Source: an uncultured bacterium (GTDB lineage Bacteria; Cyanobacteriota; Vampirovibrionia; Gastranaerophilales; Gastranaerophilaceae). From it: a stretch of DNA of 52,476 nucleotides. A program made the position numbers and the translations under genes. The DNA is taken from NCBI GenBank assembly GCA_946622415.1, contig CAMOPX010000012.1:1-52476 (forward strand). Direction: 5' to 3'. The notes under the pieces are model-generated. The model did not search any database. It had not been told where the DNA came from and saw only the letters and a list, made by a program, of their open reading frames with translations. Of the stretch, positions 44,244-52,366 are shown piece by piece (the first letter of the stretch is position 1; every line of letters begins with the position of its first letter).

Positions 44244-44310
44244 CCACTTCAGTGGGGCATTGAAATTCGACAGGTTCGGGAAGCTTTTTATAAGCAGGGC
44301 AGAATTTCAA
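44244..44310 (+). ncRNA. Structured leader between rplX and rplE, tmRNA 5'-end-like
   Basis: A 92-base gap in an otherwise tightly packed cluster. A small hairpin CCAC-TTCA-GTGG (44244-44255) is followed by 9-bp arms TTGAAATTC (44260-44268) and GAATTTCAA (44302-44310), enclosing GCTT-TTTAT-AAGC. The string TTCGACAGGTT (44266-44276) after GGGGC, and CAAAGGCT further on, resemble the 5' part of cyanobacterial tmRNA as I recall it. However, the rest of a tmRNA (tag, pseudoknots, 3' acceptor) is absent. In E. coli, S8 represses the spc operon at this same junction. Either a regulatory leader or a tmRNA remnant is possible. Confidence 0.4.
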
Positions 44311-44332
44311 AGGCTAAGAAAAGGAAACAGAA

Positions 44333-44890
44333 ATGTCTAAAAGCACTGGAAACTTAAAAGACCGTTACATAAACGAAGTTAGAGCAAAATTGAAAGAAGA
44401 ATTTTCATATACAAATGATATGCAAATTCCTAAAATGTCTAAAATCGTTTTAAATATGGGTGTTGGTGAAGCTTCACACAATTCAAAGCTTGCTGAATCC
44501 ATCGTTAATCAATTAACAAAAATTGCCGGTCAAAAAGCACTTGCAACAAAAGCAAAAAAATCAATCGCATCTTATAAGTTGAGAGAAGGAATGCCGGTTG
44601 GTGCAATGGTTACATTAAGAGGGGAAAGAATGTATGACTTCTTCCAAAAATTAGTTTGCGTTGTTCTTCCTCGTATACGTGACTTCAGAGGTGTTAGCCC
44701 AAAAAGTTTCGATGGTCGTGGAAACTATACTTTTGGTTTAAAAGAACAATCTTTGTTCCCTGAAATTCACTATGATGAAGTTGATATTGTTAAAGGTATG
44801 AATGTATCAATAATCACAACTGCTCGCAGTGATGAAGAAGCAAGAAGCTTGCTCAAACACTTAGGTATGCCTTTTAAACATGTTAAATAG
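44333..44890 (+). CDS. rplE: 50S ribosomal protein L5
   Basis: 185 residues. Contains [13 protein letters not shown], the [18 protein letters not shown] loop and RDFRGV[11 protein letters not shown]. An AAGGAA site lies 7 bases before the ATG. Preceded by the structured leader at 44244. Confidence 0.98.
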   Translation: MSKSTGNLKDRYINEVRAKLKEEFSYTNDMQIPKMSKIVLNMGVGEASHNSKLAESIVNQLTKIAGQKALATKAKKSIASYKLREGMPVGAMVTLRGERMYDFFQKLVCVVLPRIRDFRGVSPKSFDGRGNYTFGLKEQSLFPEIHYDEVDIVKGMNVSIITTARSDEEARSLLKHLGMPFKHVK

Positions 44891-44905
44891 GAGATAGGTA
44901 GGAAA

Positions 44906-45112
44906 ATGGCTAAAAAAGCAATGATTAACAAAGAACATACTCGTGAAGAATTAGCTGCAAAAGGTAAATATCCTAAAGTTCGTCTTCATAACCGTTGTTC
45001 TATTTGCGGCAGACCACACGGTTTCCACCGTGATTTCGGTATTTGCAGAATCTGCCTCAGAAAAATGGCTCATCAAGGCTTATTACCCGGTGTTACCAAA
45101 GCATCTTGGTAA
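44906..45112 (+). CDS. rpsN: 30S ribosomal protein S14, zinc type
   Basis: 68 residues. [20 protein letters not shown] and [17 protein letters not shown] show the two C-x-x-C pairs of the short zinc form (type Z). Last gene of the cluster: rpsH, rplF, rplR and the other usual followers are missing here and a terminator comes next. Confidence 0.97.
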   Translation: MAKKAMINKEHTREELAAKGKYPKVRLHNRCSICGRPHGFHRDFGICRICLRKMAHQGLLPGVTKASW

Positions 45113-45133
45113 GAAAGTATTATTATATAAAAG

Positions 45134-45161
45134 GTACTGCTCTTATTTGAGCAGTACTTTT
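45134..45161 (+). terminator. Terminator of the ribosomal protein cluster
   Basis: A perfect 9-bp stem GTACTGCTC with GAGCAGTAC, a 6-base loop and a TTTT tail, 21 bases after the rpsN stop. Confidence 0.92.
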
Positions 45162-45190
45162 AGCATTTTTTAAATAAATTTAAAATTATG

Positions 45191-45199
45191 TGATAGAAT
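45191..45199 (+). promoter_or_regulatory. Extended -10 promoter of rsgA, probably leaderless
   Basis: TGATAGAAT ends 6 bases before the rsgA ATG and there is no ribosome site, so the transcript should begin at the start codon. Confidence 0.55.
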
Positions 45200-45205
45200 T
45201 ATCCT

Positions 45206-46207
45206 ATGCAGTTTCAAGTTTTTAAAATACATTCTGATTTTTATTATGTAAAAGATTCAAATAATGTTGAATATACTTGTAAACTGCGTGATGTTTTAAA
45301 AAAACAAAAAATAGAAATTGTTGTTGGTGACTACGTAGAACTGAGCGAAGATAAAAATTTTATTGTCGCTTTATTGAAAAGAAATAATTTTCTAAAAAGA
45401 CCCAAAACCTCAAACATTGATTTGGCTCTTGTAGTGGTATCTTTTGAGGAGCCAAAGCTTGATTTTAATCAATTGGACAGATATCTTATTTATTTAAAAT
45501 ATCATAAAATTAACACGGCAATCTGTTTTAATAAAGAAGATTTAGAATCGGATATTGATTCCTTTGCTCCAAAAATAAAAAGCATATACGAAAAATTAGG
45601 ATATAAGCTCTTTTTTGTCAGTGCAAAAAATAATATCGGACTTGAGGATTTAAAAGAATATATTAAAAATAAAAACATTGTTCTAACAGGCTCCAGTGGT
45701 GTCGGAAAATCTACGCTTATTAATGCTTTAGCACCTGAATTTTATGCAAAAACAGGTAATGTTTCTCTGAAAACTTTAAGAGGCTGCCACACAACAAGAC
45801 ATTCTGAGATTATACAATGTGAAAATTGTAGAATTACGGATACCCCCGGGTTTTCCTGTTTAAAATTTGATTTTATGTTACCCTATGATTTATTAGATTT
45901 GTTTGATGATTTGAAGCCATATAAAAACTTATGCAAATACAAAGATTGTCTTCATAATACAAAAGAAAACGGCATCTGTGGGATTGTTGATAACATAGAT
46001 AAAATCGATAAAACGAGATACGAAAGCTATCTTTTGTTTTTGGAAGAAGCGCTCGAATACAAAAAAAAGATATCTAAAAGAAGCATAAAAGAAGAATCAT
46101 CAAATAAAAACGTAGGGAATAGAATTGCTTCTAAAATTTCAAAAAGAAAGCGTACAGGCGCCAGAAACACAGTTAATCAGAGTATCGGAGAAGAAGATGA
46201 CAGATAA
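45206..46207 (+). CDS. rsgA: Ribosome small-subunit biogenesis GTPase RsgA
   Basis: 333 residues. An N-terminal OB fold (about 1-70) is followed by a circularly permuted GTPase domain: NKED-type G4 (CFNKEDL) comes before G1 GSSGVGKST (near 162), then the RsgA signature LRGCHTTRH and G3 DTPGF. The C-terminal zinc domain shows C-x4-C-x-H followed by C (CKYKDCLH). It releases RbfA and checks maturation of the 30S decoding centre. The tail is basic (KRKRTGAR). Its end overlaps the next gene by 11 bases. Confidence 0.95.
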   Translation: MQFQVFKIHSDFYYVKDSNNVEYTCKLRDVLKKQKIEIVVGDYVELSEDKNFIVALLKRNNFLKRPKTSNIDLALVVVSFEEPKLDFNQLDRYLIYLKYHKINTAICFNKEDLESDIDSFAPKIKSIYEKLGYKLFFVSAKNNIGLEDLKEYIKNKNIVLTGSSGVGKSTLINALAPEFYAKTGNVSLKTLRGCHTTRHSEIIQCENCRITDTPGFSCLKFDFMLPYDLLDLFDDLKPYKNLCKYKDCLHNTKENGICGIVDNIDKIDKTRYESYLLFLEEALEYKKKISKRSIKEESSNKNVGNRIASKISKRKRTGARNTVNQSIGEEDDR

Positions 46208-47090
46208 AAAATACCTTGAATATAAAGATAAAATCCAAAATAAATTAAAAGAATATTTTGATGAATATAAAAAGGATTCGTCATATTCATCAAAAATTTG
46301 GGATTCTATGGCATATACAACCCTTCTTGACGGTAAAAGATTAAGAGCTGTCATGACACTTGAAACCGGCAAGGTATTTGGCGCAAAAGAAGAAGTTTTA
46401 ATGCCTTCGGCTTGTTCTATGGAAATTATGCATGCCTATAGTTTAATCCATGACGATTTGCCGTGTATGGATAACGACGATTTACGCCGTGGAAAACCCT
46501 CTAATCACAAGGTGTTTGGAGAAGCAATTGCCGTACTTGCGGGTGATGCGCTTATTCCTTTTGGTGCTCAATTGATAATAGAAAAAACTCCTTCCTTTGT
46601 CTCGGAAAAACTTTTATTAGAAATTGCAAATGACTATTTAAAAACCGCAGGTGCCTTGGGTATTGTTGCGGGACAAACGGCAGATATTGAAGCCGAAAAC
46701 AAAAAAATTGATATTGAAAATTTAAAATATATTCATAAATATAAAACAGGCGCGCTTTTTAAGTGTTCAATTTTAACAGGTGCAAAACTTGCAAATGCCA
46801 ACAAAAATATAATTAACAAATTAAGCGAATATTCGGATAATTTTGGCATACTGTTTCAGGTTTATGATGACATAATTGATGCGACTTTAACAACACAAGA
46901 ATTAGGTAAAACCTCAGGTAAAGATGCATTAGAAAATAAAATGACTTACGTCACGATGTACGGAACAGAAAAATCCAAAAATATTTTTTATAGCCTAATT
47001 GATAAAAATCATGCTATACTTGATGAGGTTGGAATAAAATCCGATATTTTTGAATATATATATGAAATTTTAAAGAATAAATTAATTTAA
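46197..47090 (+). CDS. ispA: Polyprenyl (farnesyl/geranylgeranyl) diphosphate synthase
   Basis: 297 residues from the ATG at 46197, supported by a GGAG site; upstream in-frame codons overlap rsgA further and are not needed. First Asp-rich motif DDLPCMDNDD followed by LRRGKPSNHKVFGEA; second motif YDDIIDAT; also GKRLRAVM and GQTADIEAE. Builds C15-C20 isoprenoid diphosphates by chain elongation for quinones or undecaprenol. Product length cannot be fixed from sequence; ispA and crtE names are both used for this group. Followed by a DUF212 gene as in cyanobacteria. Confidence 0.93.
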   Translation: MTDKKYLEYKDKIQNKLKEYFDEYKKDSSYSSKIWDSMAYTTLLDGKRLRAVMTLETGKVFGAKEEVLMPSACSMEIMHAYSLIHDDLPCMDNDDLRRGKPSNHKVFGEAIAVLAGDALIPFGAQLIIEKTPSFVSEKLLLEIANDYLKTAGALGIVAGQTADIEAENKKIDIENLKYIHKYKTGALFKCSILTGAKLANANKNIINKLSEYSDNFGILFQVYDDIIDATLTTQELGKTSGKDALENKMTYVTMYGTEKSKNIFYSLIDKNHAILDEVGIKSDIFEYIYEILKNKLI

Positions 47091-47105
47091 GAAAGTAGAT
47101 TTATA

Positions 47106-47576
47106 GTGGACAATTTTGTATTTTTTAATACCGGTTATGAGGCATTATGCAGCGGTCTTGTTGCGGCATTTGTTGCACAATTTATAAAAGTGGTTACATA
47201 TTTATGTACGCATAAGAAAATAAATTTTAAAATATTCACAACAACCGGCGGAATGCCAAGCTCTCATACGGCAGGTGTTATTGCTCTTTCTACTTCTGTT
47301 GCCATTATTGAAGGACTCGATTCCATGCTTTTTGCTGTTTCAATGGGTTTTTCTCTTGTTATTATGCAAGATGCGGCAGGACTACGAAGAGCAGCGGGAA
47401 AAACCGCTGCCACATTAAATCGTCTTGTTGATGAATTTATTCAACGTAATCAGGAAATCAAACCCTATGCAACCCTAAAGGAACTCTTGGGTCACACTCC
47501 GCTGGAGGTTTTTTGCGGAATGATATTGGGTATTGTGATTCCTTTTATAATACACAATATCAAAGTTATTTTTTAA
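47106..47576 (+). CDS. Divergent PAP2 (DUF212) membrane protein
   Basis: 156 residues from a GTG start with an AAGAAAG site, 15 bases after the prenyl synthase. About four membrane helices. Conserved segment TTGGMPSSHTAGVIALSTSV and DAAGLRRAAGKTA match the divergent PAP2 family, thought to be phosphatases acting on lipid diphosphates. Its position after a prenyl diphosphate synthase fits a role on isoprenoid phosphates, which is inference. Confidence 0.9.
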   Translation: MDNFVFFNTGYEALCSGLVAAFVAQFIKVVTYLCTHKKINFKIFTTTGGMPSSHTAGVIALSTSVAIIEGLDSMLFAVSMGFSLVIMQDAAGLRRAAGKTAATLNRLVDEFIQRNQEIKPYATLKELLGHTPLEVFCGMILGIVIPFIIHNIKVIF

Positions 47577-47740
47577 TATGCGCGTCTTAGCATTTGAGAA
47601 AGGGTTATTTCATCCTTAATTTTGGATTTGATTTTTTCTTTTGCTTTTAAAGATTTATAAAATTCATCGTTAAATTTGCACAATCCTATTGCAGATGTTT
47701 CATCACCATTGAAAGAAAATAGTTTTTTTATTAATTCCAT
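47573..47740 (-). CDS. Small basic protein of 55 residues, unknown
   Basis: The gene begins ATG-GAA-TTA-ATA and encodes MELIKKLFSFNGDETSAIGL, then a Lys-rich helix (FYKSLKAKEKIKSKIKDE) and the end LRRAY. A good AAAGG site lies 7-8 bases before the ATG. Its stop overlaps the stop of the convergent DUF212 gene by 4 bases. It fills most of the 230-base gap before the helical protein at 47855, with which it shares a divergent AT-rich promoter region. It has one Cys and no signal peptide. I do not recognise a family. Confidence 0.65.
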   Translation of the reverse strand: MELIKKLFSFNGDETSAIGLCKFNDEFYKSLKAKEKIKSKIKDEITLSQMLRRAY

Positions 47741-47854
47741 TACATCACCTTTCTTTTTTATATGTTTAATAATTTTTTTAAAAAAGACAATTAAAATTAT
47801 AATTAATTGCTTTTGTTTTTTGTTTATCTCTTTTGTTATGGTTTAATAGTAAAT

Positions 47855-48550
47855 ATGGTTAATGATTTTTTTGAAAAAGAATATACATACTCAGAAATTA
47901 TCGAAAATTTAAAAAATAGTGATGCAGATGACTTTGTTAAGATTTTTTCCGTCATAAATCTTGAAAATATTAAAAACACAGACGATTTTAAATTGCTTTT
48001 ATTTCATTTAACAAATCATTCTACCCCAATCAGAGAAGCGGTTGCTTTAAAATTGGAAGAAATTTCAAAAAATGGTATTGATTTATTTTTAAATGATTAT
48101 TCAAAAATACAGCTTCTCGGTGGAATTATAGATATCAATCCCAATATTTCCCGTGCAATTTGTTCTATTTTAGAAAATAATATAGAAATTCAAGATTTGA
48201 TATTTGATGATTTAATTGAAAAAACAAAAAATCTTATTGCTTCAATTAAGGAAGATTCGGATTTTAAAATAAATATCAATAAAAAAAGTCATGCTAAAAA
48301 TAAAAAAAATTTTGCGCTGTATTGGTATTTGGAAGCTTTAAGTTTTTGCGAAAATATAAAAAATAATTCTGAAGCATTAGAAATTGTAAACTTTGCGATA
48401 AATTTTTATGATTATACAATAAGGGAAAAAGGTGCAAAAATACTGGCAAAAATGGAAAAACCCCCTTCTGAATTATTACAAAAAGCAAAATCTGACCAAA
48501 ATTTCTATGTAAAAAATTTGGTTTATGGTAAAATCGACTATGGCGAATAG
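47855..48550 (+). CDS. Helical repeat (HEAT-like) protein of unknown function
   Basis: 231 residues from the ATG at 47855. A TTG 48 bases upstream would add a hydrophobic stretch but lies in promoter-like DNA. Almost wholly alpha-helical, with pairs of helices reminiscent of HEAT repeats (LLFHLTNHSTPIREAVALKL, YTIREKGAKILAKMEKPPSE, 'NFYVKNLVYGKI'). There is no ribosome site, and TTTAAT 8 bases upstream could be the -10 of a leaderless transcript. It precedes efp by 18 bases and so heads the efp-accB-accC-cca operon. Confidence 0.75.
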   Translation: MVNDFFEKEYTYSEIIENLKNSDADDFVKIFSVINLENIKNTDDFKLLLFHLTNHSTPIREAVALKLEEISKNGIDLFLNDYSKIQLLGGIIDINPNISRAICSILENNIEIQDLIFDDLIEKTKNLIASIKEDSDFKININKKSHAKNKKNFALYWYLEALSFCENIKNNSEALEIVNFAINFYDYTIREKGAKILAKMEKPPSELLQKAKSDQNFYVKNLVYGKIDYGE

Positions 48551-48568
48551 ATTATACAGGAATATTTT

Positions 48569-49126
48569 ATGATTTCAGTAAATGATTTAAAAACAGGTTT
48601 AACATTAGAAGTAGACGGAAAATTGTGGTCCGTTGTTGAATTTTTACATGTAAAACCCGGAAAAGGTGCAGCTTTTGTCAGAACAAAATTAAAAAATGTT
48701 GAAACAGGACAAGTTGTTGAACGTACGTTCAGAGCAGGCGAAAAAGTTGCCAAAGCTACGCTTGATAGACGTGAAATGCAATATTTATATAAAGAAGGTA
48801 ATGACCTTGTTATGATGGATTTGGAATCTTATGAACAAATCCCTGTTCCCGCTGATACGGTTGGTGACGGAATAAAATATTTAAAAGAAAATATGAATGT
48901 TCAAATATTAATGCATGACGCTAAAATTATCGGTATAGATTTACCGAATTTTGTTGAATTGGCTGTTATTGATACACCACCTGCAGAAAAAGGAAACACT
49001 GCTCAAGGCGGTTCAAAACCTGCTACTCTTGAAGGCGGTGCAATTGTTAACGTTCCTTTCTTTATTCAAGTAGGTGATGTATTAAAAATTGACACCAGAA
49101 CAAACGAATTTTTATCAAGAATTTAA
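48569..49126 (+). CDS. efp: Elongation factor P
   Basis: 185 residues. The KOW-like domain I has the modification loop [10 protein letters not shown] with Lys32 at the tip, and domains II-III end with [16 protein letters not shown]. It relieves ribosome stalling at polyproline. Which tip modification is used (EpmA, rhamnose or none) is not indicated; a Lys tip excludes the EarP type. An AGGA site precedes the ATG. Confidence 0.97.
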   Translation: MISVNDLKTGLTLEVDGKLWSVVEFLHVKPGKGAAFVRTKLKNVETGQVVERTFRAGEKVAKATLDRREMQYLYKEGNDLVMMDLESYEQIPVPADTVGDGIKYLKENMNVQILMHDAKIIGIDLPNFVELAVIDTPPAEKGNTAQGGSKPATLEGGAIVNVPFFIQVGDVLKIDTRTNEFLSRI

Positions 49127-49136
49127 GGACAATGAA

Positions 49137-49601
49137 ATGAAATTTGAATTAGAATATATTGAAAAAATTGCCAAAATCGTTTCCGATAATCAGTTAAGTG
49201 AAATTACTCTTGAAGACGGTGAAGAAGCGATTTCAGTTAGAAAAGAAAATAATGTTATCACAACACAAGTTAGTCCTGCACCTGTTGTTCAACAAGCTGC
49301 TTTACAACCCGCACAAACGGCTAGCAATAACGTTGTAAAAGAAGAAAAAGCGGCTTCTCAACCTTCAGGGAATGCAATAACTTCTCCCATGGTAGGTGCG
49401 TTTTACGCTTCTCCGGCACCCGGTGCAAAACCGTTTGTTAAAGTCGGAGATGTTGTTACTCCGGGGCAGGTTGTATGTATAATTGAAGCTATGAAATTAA
49501 TGAATGAAATTGAATCCGAAGTTTCAGGAAAAATTACGCAAATCTGTGTTGAAGACGGACAAAGTGTAGAATACGGTCAAGTATTAATGTATGTTGAATA
49601 A
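49137..49601 (+). CDS. accB: Biotin carboxyl carrier protein of acetyl-CoA carboxylase
   Basis: 154 residues from the ATG at 49137 with a GGAC site; the longer frame upstream overlaps efp. A short helical N-terminus (about 1-40), an Ala/Pro/Gln linker (about 45-80), and a biotinyl domain with EAMKLMNE, whose Lys near 120 carries biotin. Delivers CO2 for malonyl-CoA synthesis. Confidence 0.96.
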   Translation: MKFELEYIEKIAKIVSDNQLSEITLEDGEEAISVRKENNVITTQVSPAPVVQQAALQPAQTASNNVVKEEKAASQPSGNAITSPMVGAFYASPAPGAKPFVKVGDVVTPGQVVCIIEAMKLMNEIESEVSGKITQICVEDGQSVEYGQVLMYVE

Positions 49602-49655
49602 AGGACTATAACGAAAGCATATTTTTTGCTTTTTGTTTTTCACAAGGTATTATTT

Positions 49656-51023
49656 ATGTTTAAAAAAGTACTAATTGCAAACAGGGGTGAAATTGCCATC
49701 CGAATTATAAGAGCGTGCAGAGAATTAGGTATTGCAACGGTTGCTGTGTATTCACAAGCAGATGCGGAAAGTCTTCATGTTTCACTTGCAGATGAAGCTT
49801 ATTGTATTGGACCTGCTCCGAGTACAAAAAGCTACCTTCATATACCTGCGCTAATATCTGTTGCATTAACAACGGGTGCTGATGCCATACACCCCGGATA
49901 CGGCTTTTTGTCAGAAAGAGCTGATTTTGTCGATATTTGTGAAGAACATCATATTAAATTCATTGGTCCGAGTGCAGAGGCCATGCTTAAAATGGGTGAC
50001 AAAGCAAATGCACGTGCGACTATGGAAAAAAATAACGTTCCTATTACCCCGGGATTGGGCATAGTAGAAGACACAGATACTATAAGAAAATTTGCTGCCC
50101 GTGTAGGGTATCCTATAATCATCAAAGCTACAGCAGGCGGCGGCGGTAAAGGTATGAGAATAGTGCGCAGCGATAACGAGTTGGATGATGCATTCAATCT
50201 TTGTCGTGCGGAAGCTCAGAGCGCTTTTGCAAACCCAAGCGTTTATGTTGAAAAATTTATTGAAAATCCAAGACATATAGAAGTACAAATTTTGGCAGAT
50301 AGCTATGGTAACGTTATTCATTTGGGCGAAAGAGACTGTTCTATTCAAAGAAGAAACCAAAAACTCTTGGAAGAAGCGCCTTCTATCGCAATAACAGATG
50401 ATATAAGGGAAAAAATGGGAAAAGCTGCGGTTAATGCTGCAAAATCAATAAATTACGAAGGTACGGGAACAATTGAATTTCTTTTGGATGAATCTAATCC
50501 GAAGGATAAAAAATTCTATTTTATGGAAATGAATACCCGTGTTCAAGTAGAACACTGTGTTACGGAAATGATATCCAATATTGATATCGTAAAAGAACAA
50601 ATAAAAATTGCTCAAGGCGAAAAACTTTCGTATTCTCAAAAAGATGTTAAATTATCGGGCCATGCAATAGAATGCAGAATTAACGCAGAAGACTATGAAA
50701 AATGTTTCATGCCCTGCCCTGGAACTATAGAAGGTTATATTGCCCCCGGTGGTTTTGGTACAAGAGTTGATTCTCACGTCTATACGGGATACAAAATTCC
50801 TCCATACTATGATTCTTTGGTTGGTAAATTAATTTGCTGGGGCAGAGACAGAGAAGAAGCAAGAAAAAGAATGTTAAGAGCCTTGAATGATTATGTAATC
50901 ACGGGAGTAAAGACAACAATAGGCTTCCATAAAAAAATTCTAAACAACTACAATTTTATATCAGGCGACTTTAATACAAGCTTTATCGAAAAAAATTACC
51001 CCGAAGTTTTGAGTAAAAAATAA
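49656..51023 (+). CDS. accC: Biotin carboxylase subunit of acetyl-CoA carboxylase
   Basis: 455 residues from the ATG at 49656 (start FKKVLIANRGEIAIRIIRAC); an upstream in-frame codon at 49626 lacks support. ATP-grasp loop KATAGGGGKGMR, the ERDCSIQRRNQKLLEEAPS segment and MNTRVQVEHCVTEM are all present. Carboxylates the biotin on AccB using ATP and bicarbonate. The transferase subunits accA and accD are not in the window. Confidence 0.97.
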   Translation: MFKKVLIANRGEIAIRIIRACRELGIATVAVYSQADAESLHVSLADEAYCIGPAPSTKSYLHIPALISVALTTGADAIHPGYGFLSERADFVDICEEHHIKFIGPSAEAMLKMGDKANARATMEKNNVPITPGLGIVEDTDTIRKFAARVGYPIIIKATAGGGGKGMRIVRSDNELDDAFNLCRAEAQSAFANPSVYVEKFIENPRHIEVQILADSYGNVIHLGERDCSIQRRNQKLLEEAPSIAITDDIREKMGKAAVNAAKSINYEGTGTIEFLLDESNPKDKKFYFMEMNTRVQVEHCVTEMISNIDIVKEQIKIAQGEKLSYSQKDVKLSGHAIECRINAEDYEKCFMPCPGTIEGYIAPGGFGTRVDSHVYTGYKIPPYYDSLVGKLICWGRDREEARKRMLRALNDYVITGVKTTIGFHKKILNNYNFISGDFNTSFIEKNYPEVLSKK

Positions 51024-52147
51024 TGAAATTTAATTTTTCAAAAGAAACGGAAGAATTTTTAAAAATAATAACAAAAACCGCCCAAACAAACAATGTTCGG
51101 GTGTTTTTTGTAGGCGGTATTGTTCGTGATTATTGCTTGAATATGGTAAATAACGATATAGATATAATAGTTGAAGGAAATGCAATAGAATTAAGTAAAA
51201 AATTTCCTTCCGATATTACAATAAAATCGGTTCATGGTGATTTTGGAACGGTAAAAATCGAATACAAAGGTATAAATATCGATATAGCTTCAACCAGAAC
51301 AGAAAAATATCCATATAGCGGCTGTTTGCCTGAAATTATTGAATTGGGTGTTGATATAGAGCGTGACGTTAAAAGACGCGATTTTACGGTAAATTCTCTG
51401 TATTCTGAAATCACTCTTATTGATAATAAATTAAATTATAAATTAATTGATTTAACAGATGGTGTTTCTGATATTAAAAATAAGATTTTAAGAGTCTTGC
51501 ATAAAAAATCCTATAGGGACGATCCGACAAGAATATTGAGAGGCTTGAACTTTAAATACAGATTCGGCTTTGATTTTTCAGATATTGATAAAATTCTGAT
51601 TAGCGAATATATGAAATCAATTAATCTTGAAAATGCTAGTAAGGATAGAATTAAAGAGGTTTTCCAAATAATTTTATCTAATAAGTATCAAGATGAAATC
51701 TTTAGAGAAATAATTGATAACGAATATTATAAAATTATTTCTAATTCGGATTTATCTGTTGATTTTACCTTATTAAACAAGACTTTAGCAAATATTAATT
51801 TAAATATTGAAGAAAAATCTTGTCTTTATTTGGATATATTATTTTCAAAAGAAATTCTTTTGCCTGAATTTAAAGATAAAATTTCAAAATATAAGTTTTA
51901 TTCAAATCTAAATTCTGTTCAAAAAGCACTTTTATTTTATAAAACACAAGATTCGGATATAATTTTGTACACGAATATAAAAATAAATTTAAAGGGAAAA
52001 GATTTAATAAATTTAAATTATAAAGAAGGAAAAACGATAGGCGAGATTTTAGATGCAATTTTAACGGCAAAACTCGACAATCCTTCAGCTTTTTCCGATT
52101 TATCGGATGAAATAAATTGGGTTGAAAATCGCTTTCCCAAAAAATAA
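51023..52147 (+). CDS. cca: CCA-adding enzyme / tRNA nucleotidyltransferase
   Basis: 374 residues. Class II nucleotidyltransferase head: FVGGIVRDYCLN, the metal-binding DIDI pair, RRDFTVNSL and DDPTRILRG. The C-terminal helical body is AT-rich and weakly conserved. It adds or repairs the tRNA 3' CCA, which the tRNA-Leu gene here does not encode. Some related proteins are poly(A) polymerases or A-only enzymes, so the exact activity is not certain. Starts by TAATG overlap with accC. Confidence 0.9.
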   Translation: MKFNFSKETEEFLKIITKTAQTNNVRVFFVGGIVRDYCLNMVNNDIDIIVEGNAIELSKKFPSDITIKSVHGDFGTVKIEYKGINIDIASTRTEKYPYSGCLPEIIELGVDIERDVKRRDFTVNSLYSEITLIDNKLNYKLIDLTDGVSDIKNKILRVLHKKSYRDDPTRILRGLNFKYRFGFDFSDIDKILISEYMKSINLENASKDRIKEVFQIILSNKYQDEIFREIIDNEYYKIISNSDLSVDFTLLNKTLANINLNIEEKSCLYLDILFSKEILLPEFKDKISKYKFYSNLNSVQKALLFYKTQDSDIILYTNIKINLKGKDLINLNYKEGKTIGEILDAILTAKLDNPSAFSDLSDEINWVENRFPKK

Positions 52148-52241
52148 ATTTTATAACAAGAATTTAAAAAATTTACATAACTTAACGTATTAAATTGAAT
52201 TAAAAATCAATCAAATTAATTATTTTGAGAATAATTGTATT

Positions 52242-52279
52242 TTTAACAATTGTTAAATATGAACTTGTTTTGTTATAAC
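52242..52279 (+). promoter_or_regulatory. Palindromic operator and promoter of the flagellin gene
   Basis: A 16-bp perfect palindrome TTTAACAATTGTTAAA (52242-52257) overlaps the possible -35 (TTGTTA, 52250-52255). The extended -10 TG-T-TATAAC lies at 52271-52279. Further on, GAGCTCC (52280-52286) is complementary to GGAGCTC (52356-52362), which contains the ribosome site. The leader also has a T/A-rich hairpin near 52303-52331. No sigma-28 type box is obvious. Confidence 0.5.
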
Positions 52280-52366
52280 GAGCTCCGTTTTGTGAATATA
52301 CAACTTGTTAGTTTTTTTTAAAAACACAAGGATTGTATTACAAAGCTTTATGAAAGGAGCTCATTT

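Noticed and set aside
44241-44332. A complete tmRNA gene
   Set aside because: Only 5'-end-like words are present. The tag reading frame, pseudoknots and 3' tRNA-like half are missing, and rplE starts 23 bases after the second arm.
49911-50360. Minus-strand ORF inside accC
   Set aside because: Shadow of the conserved biotin carboxylase frame, with no support of its own.
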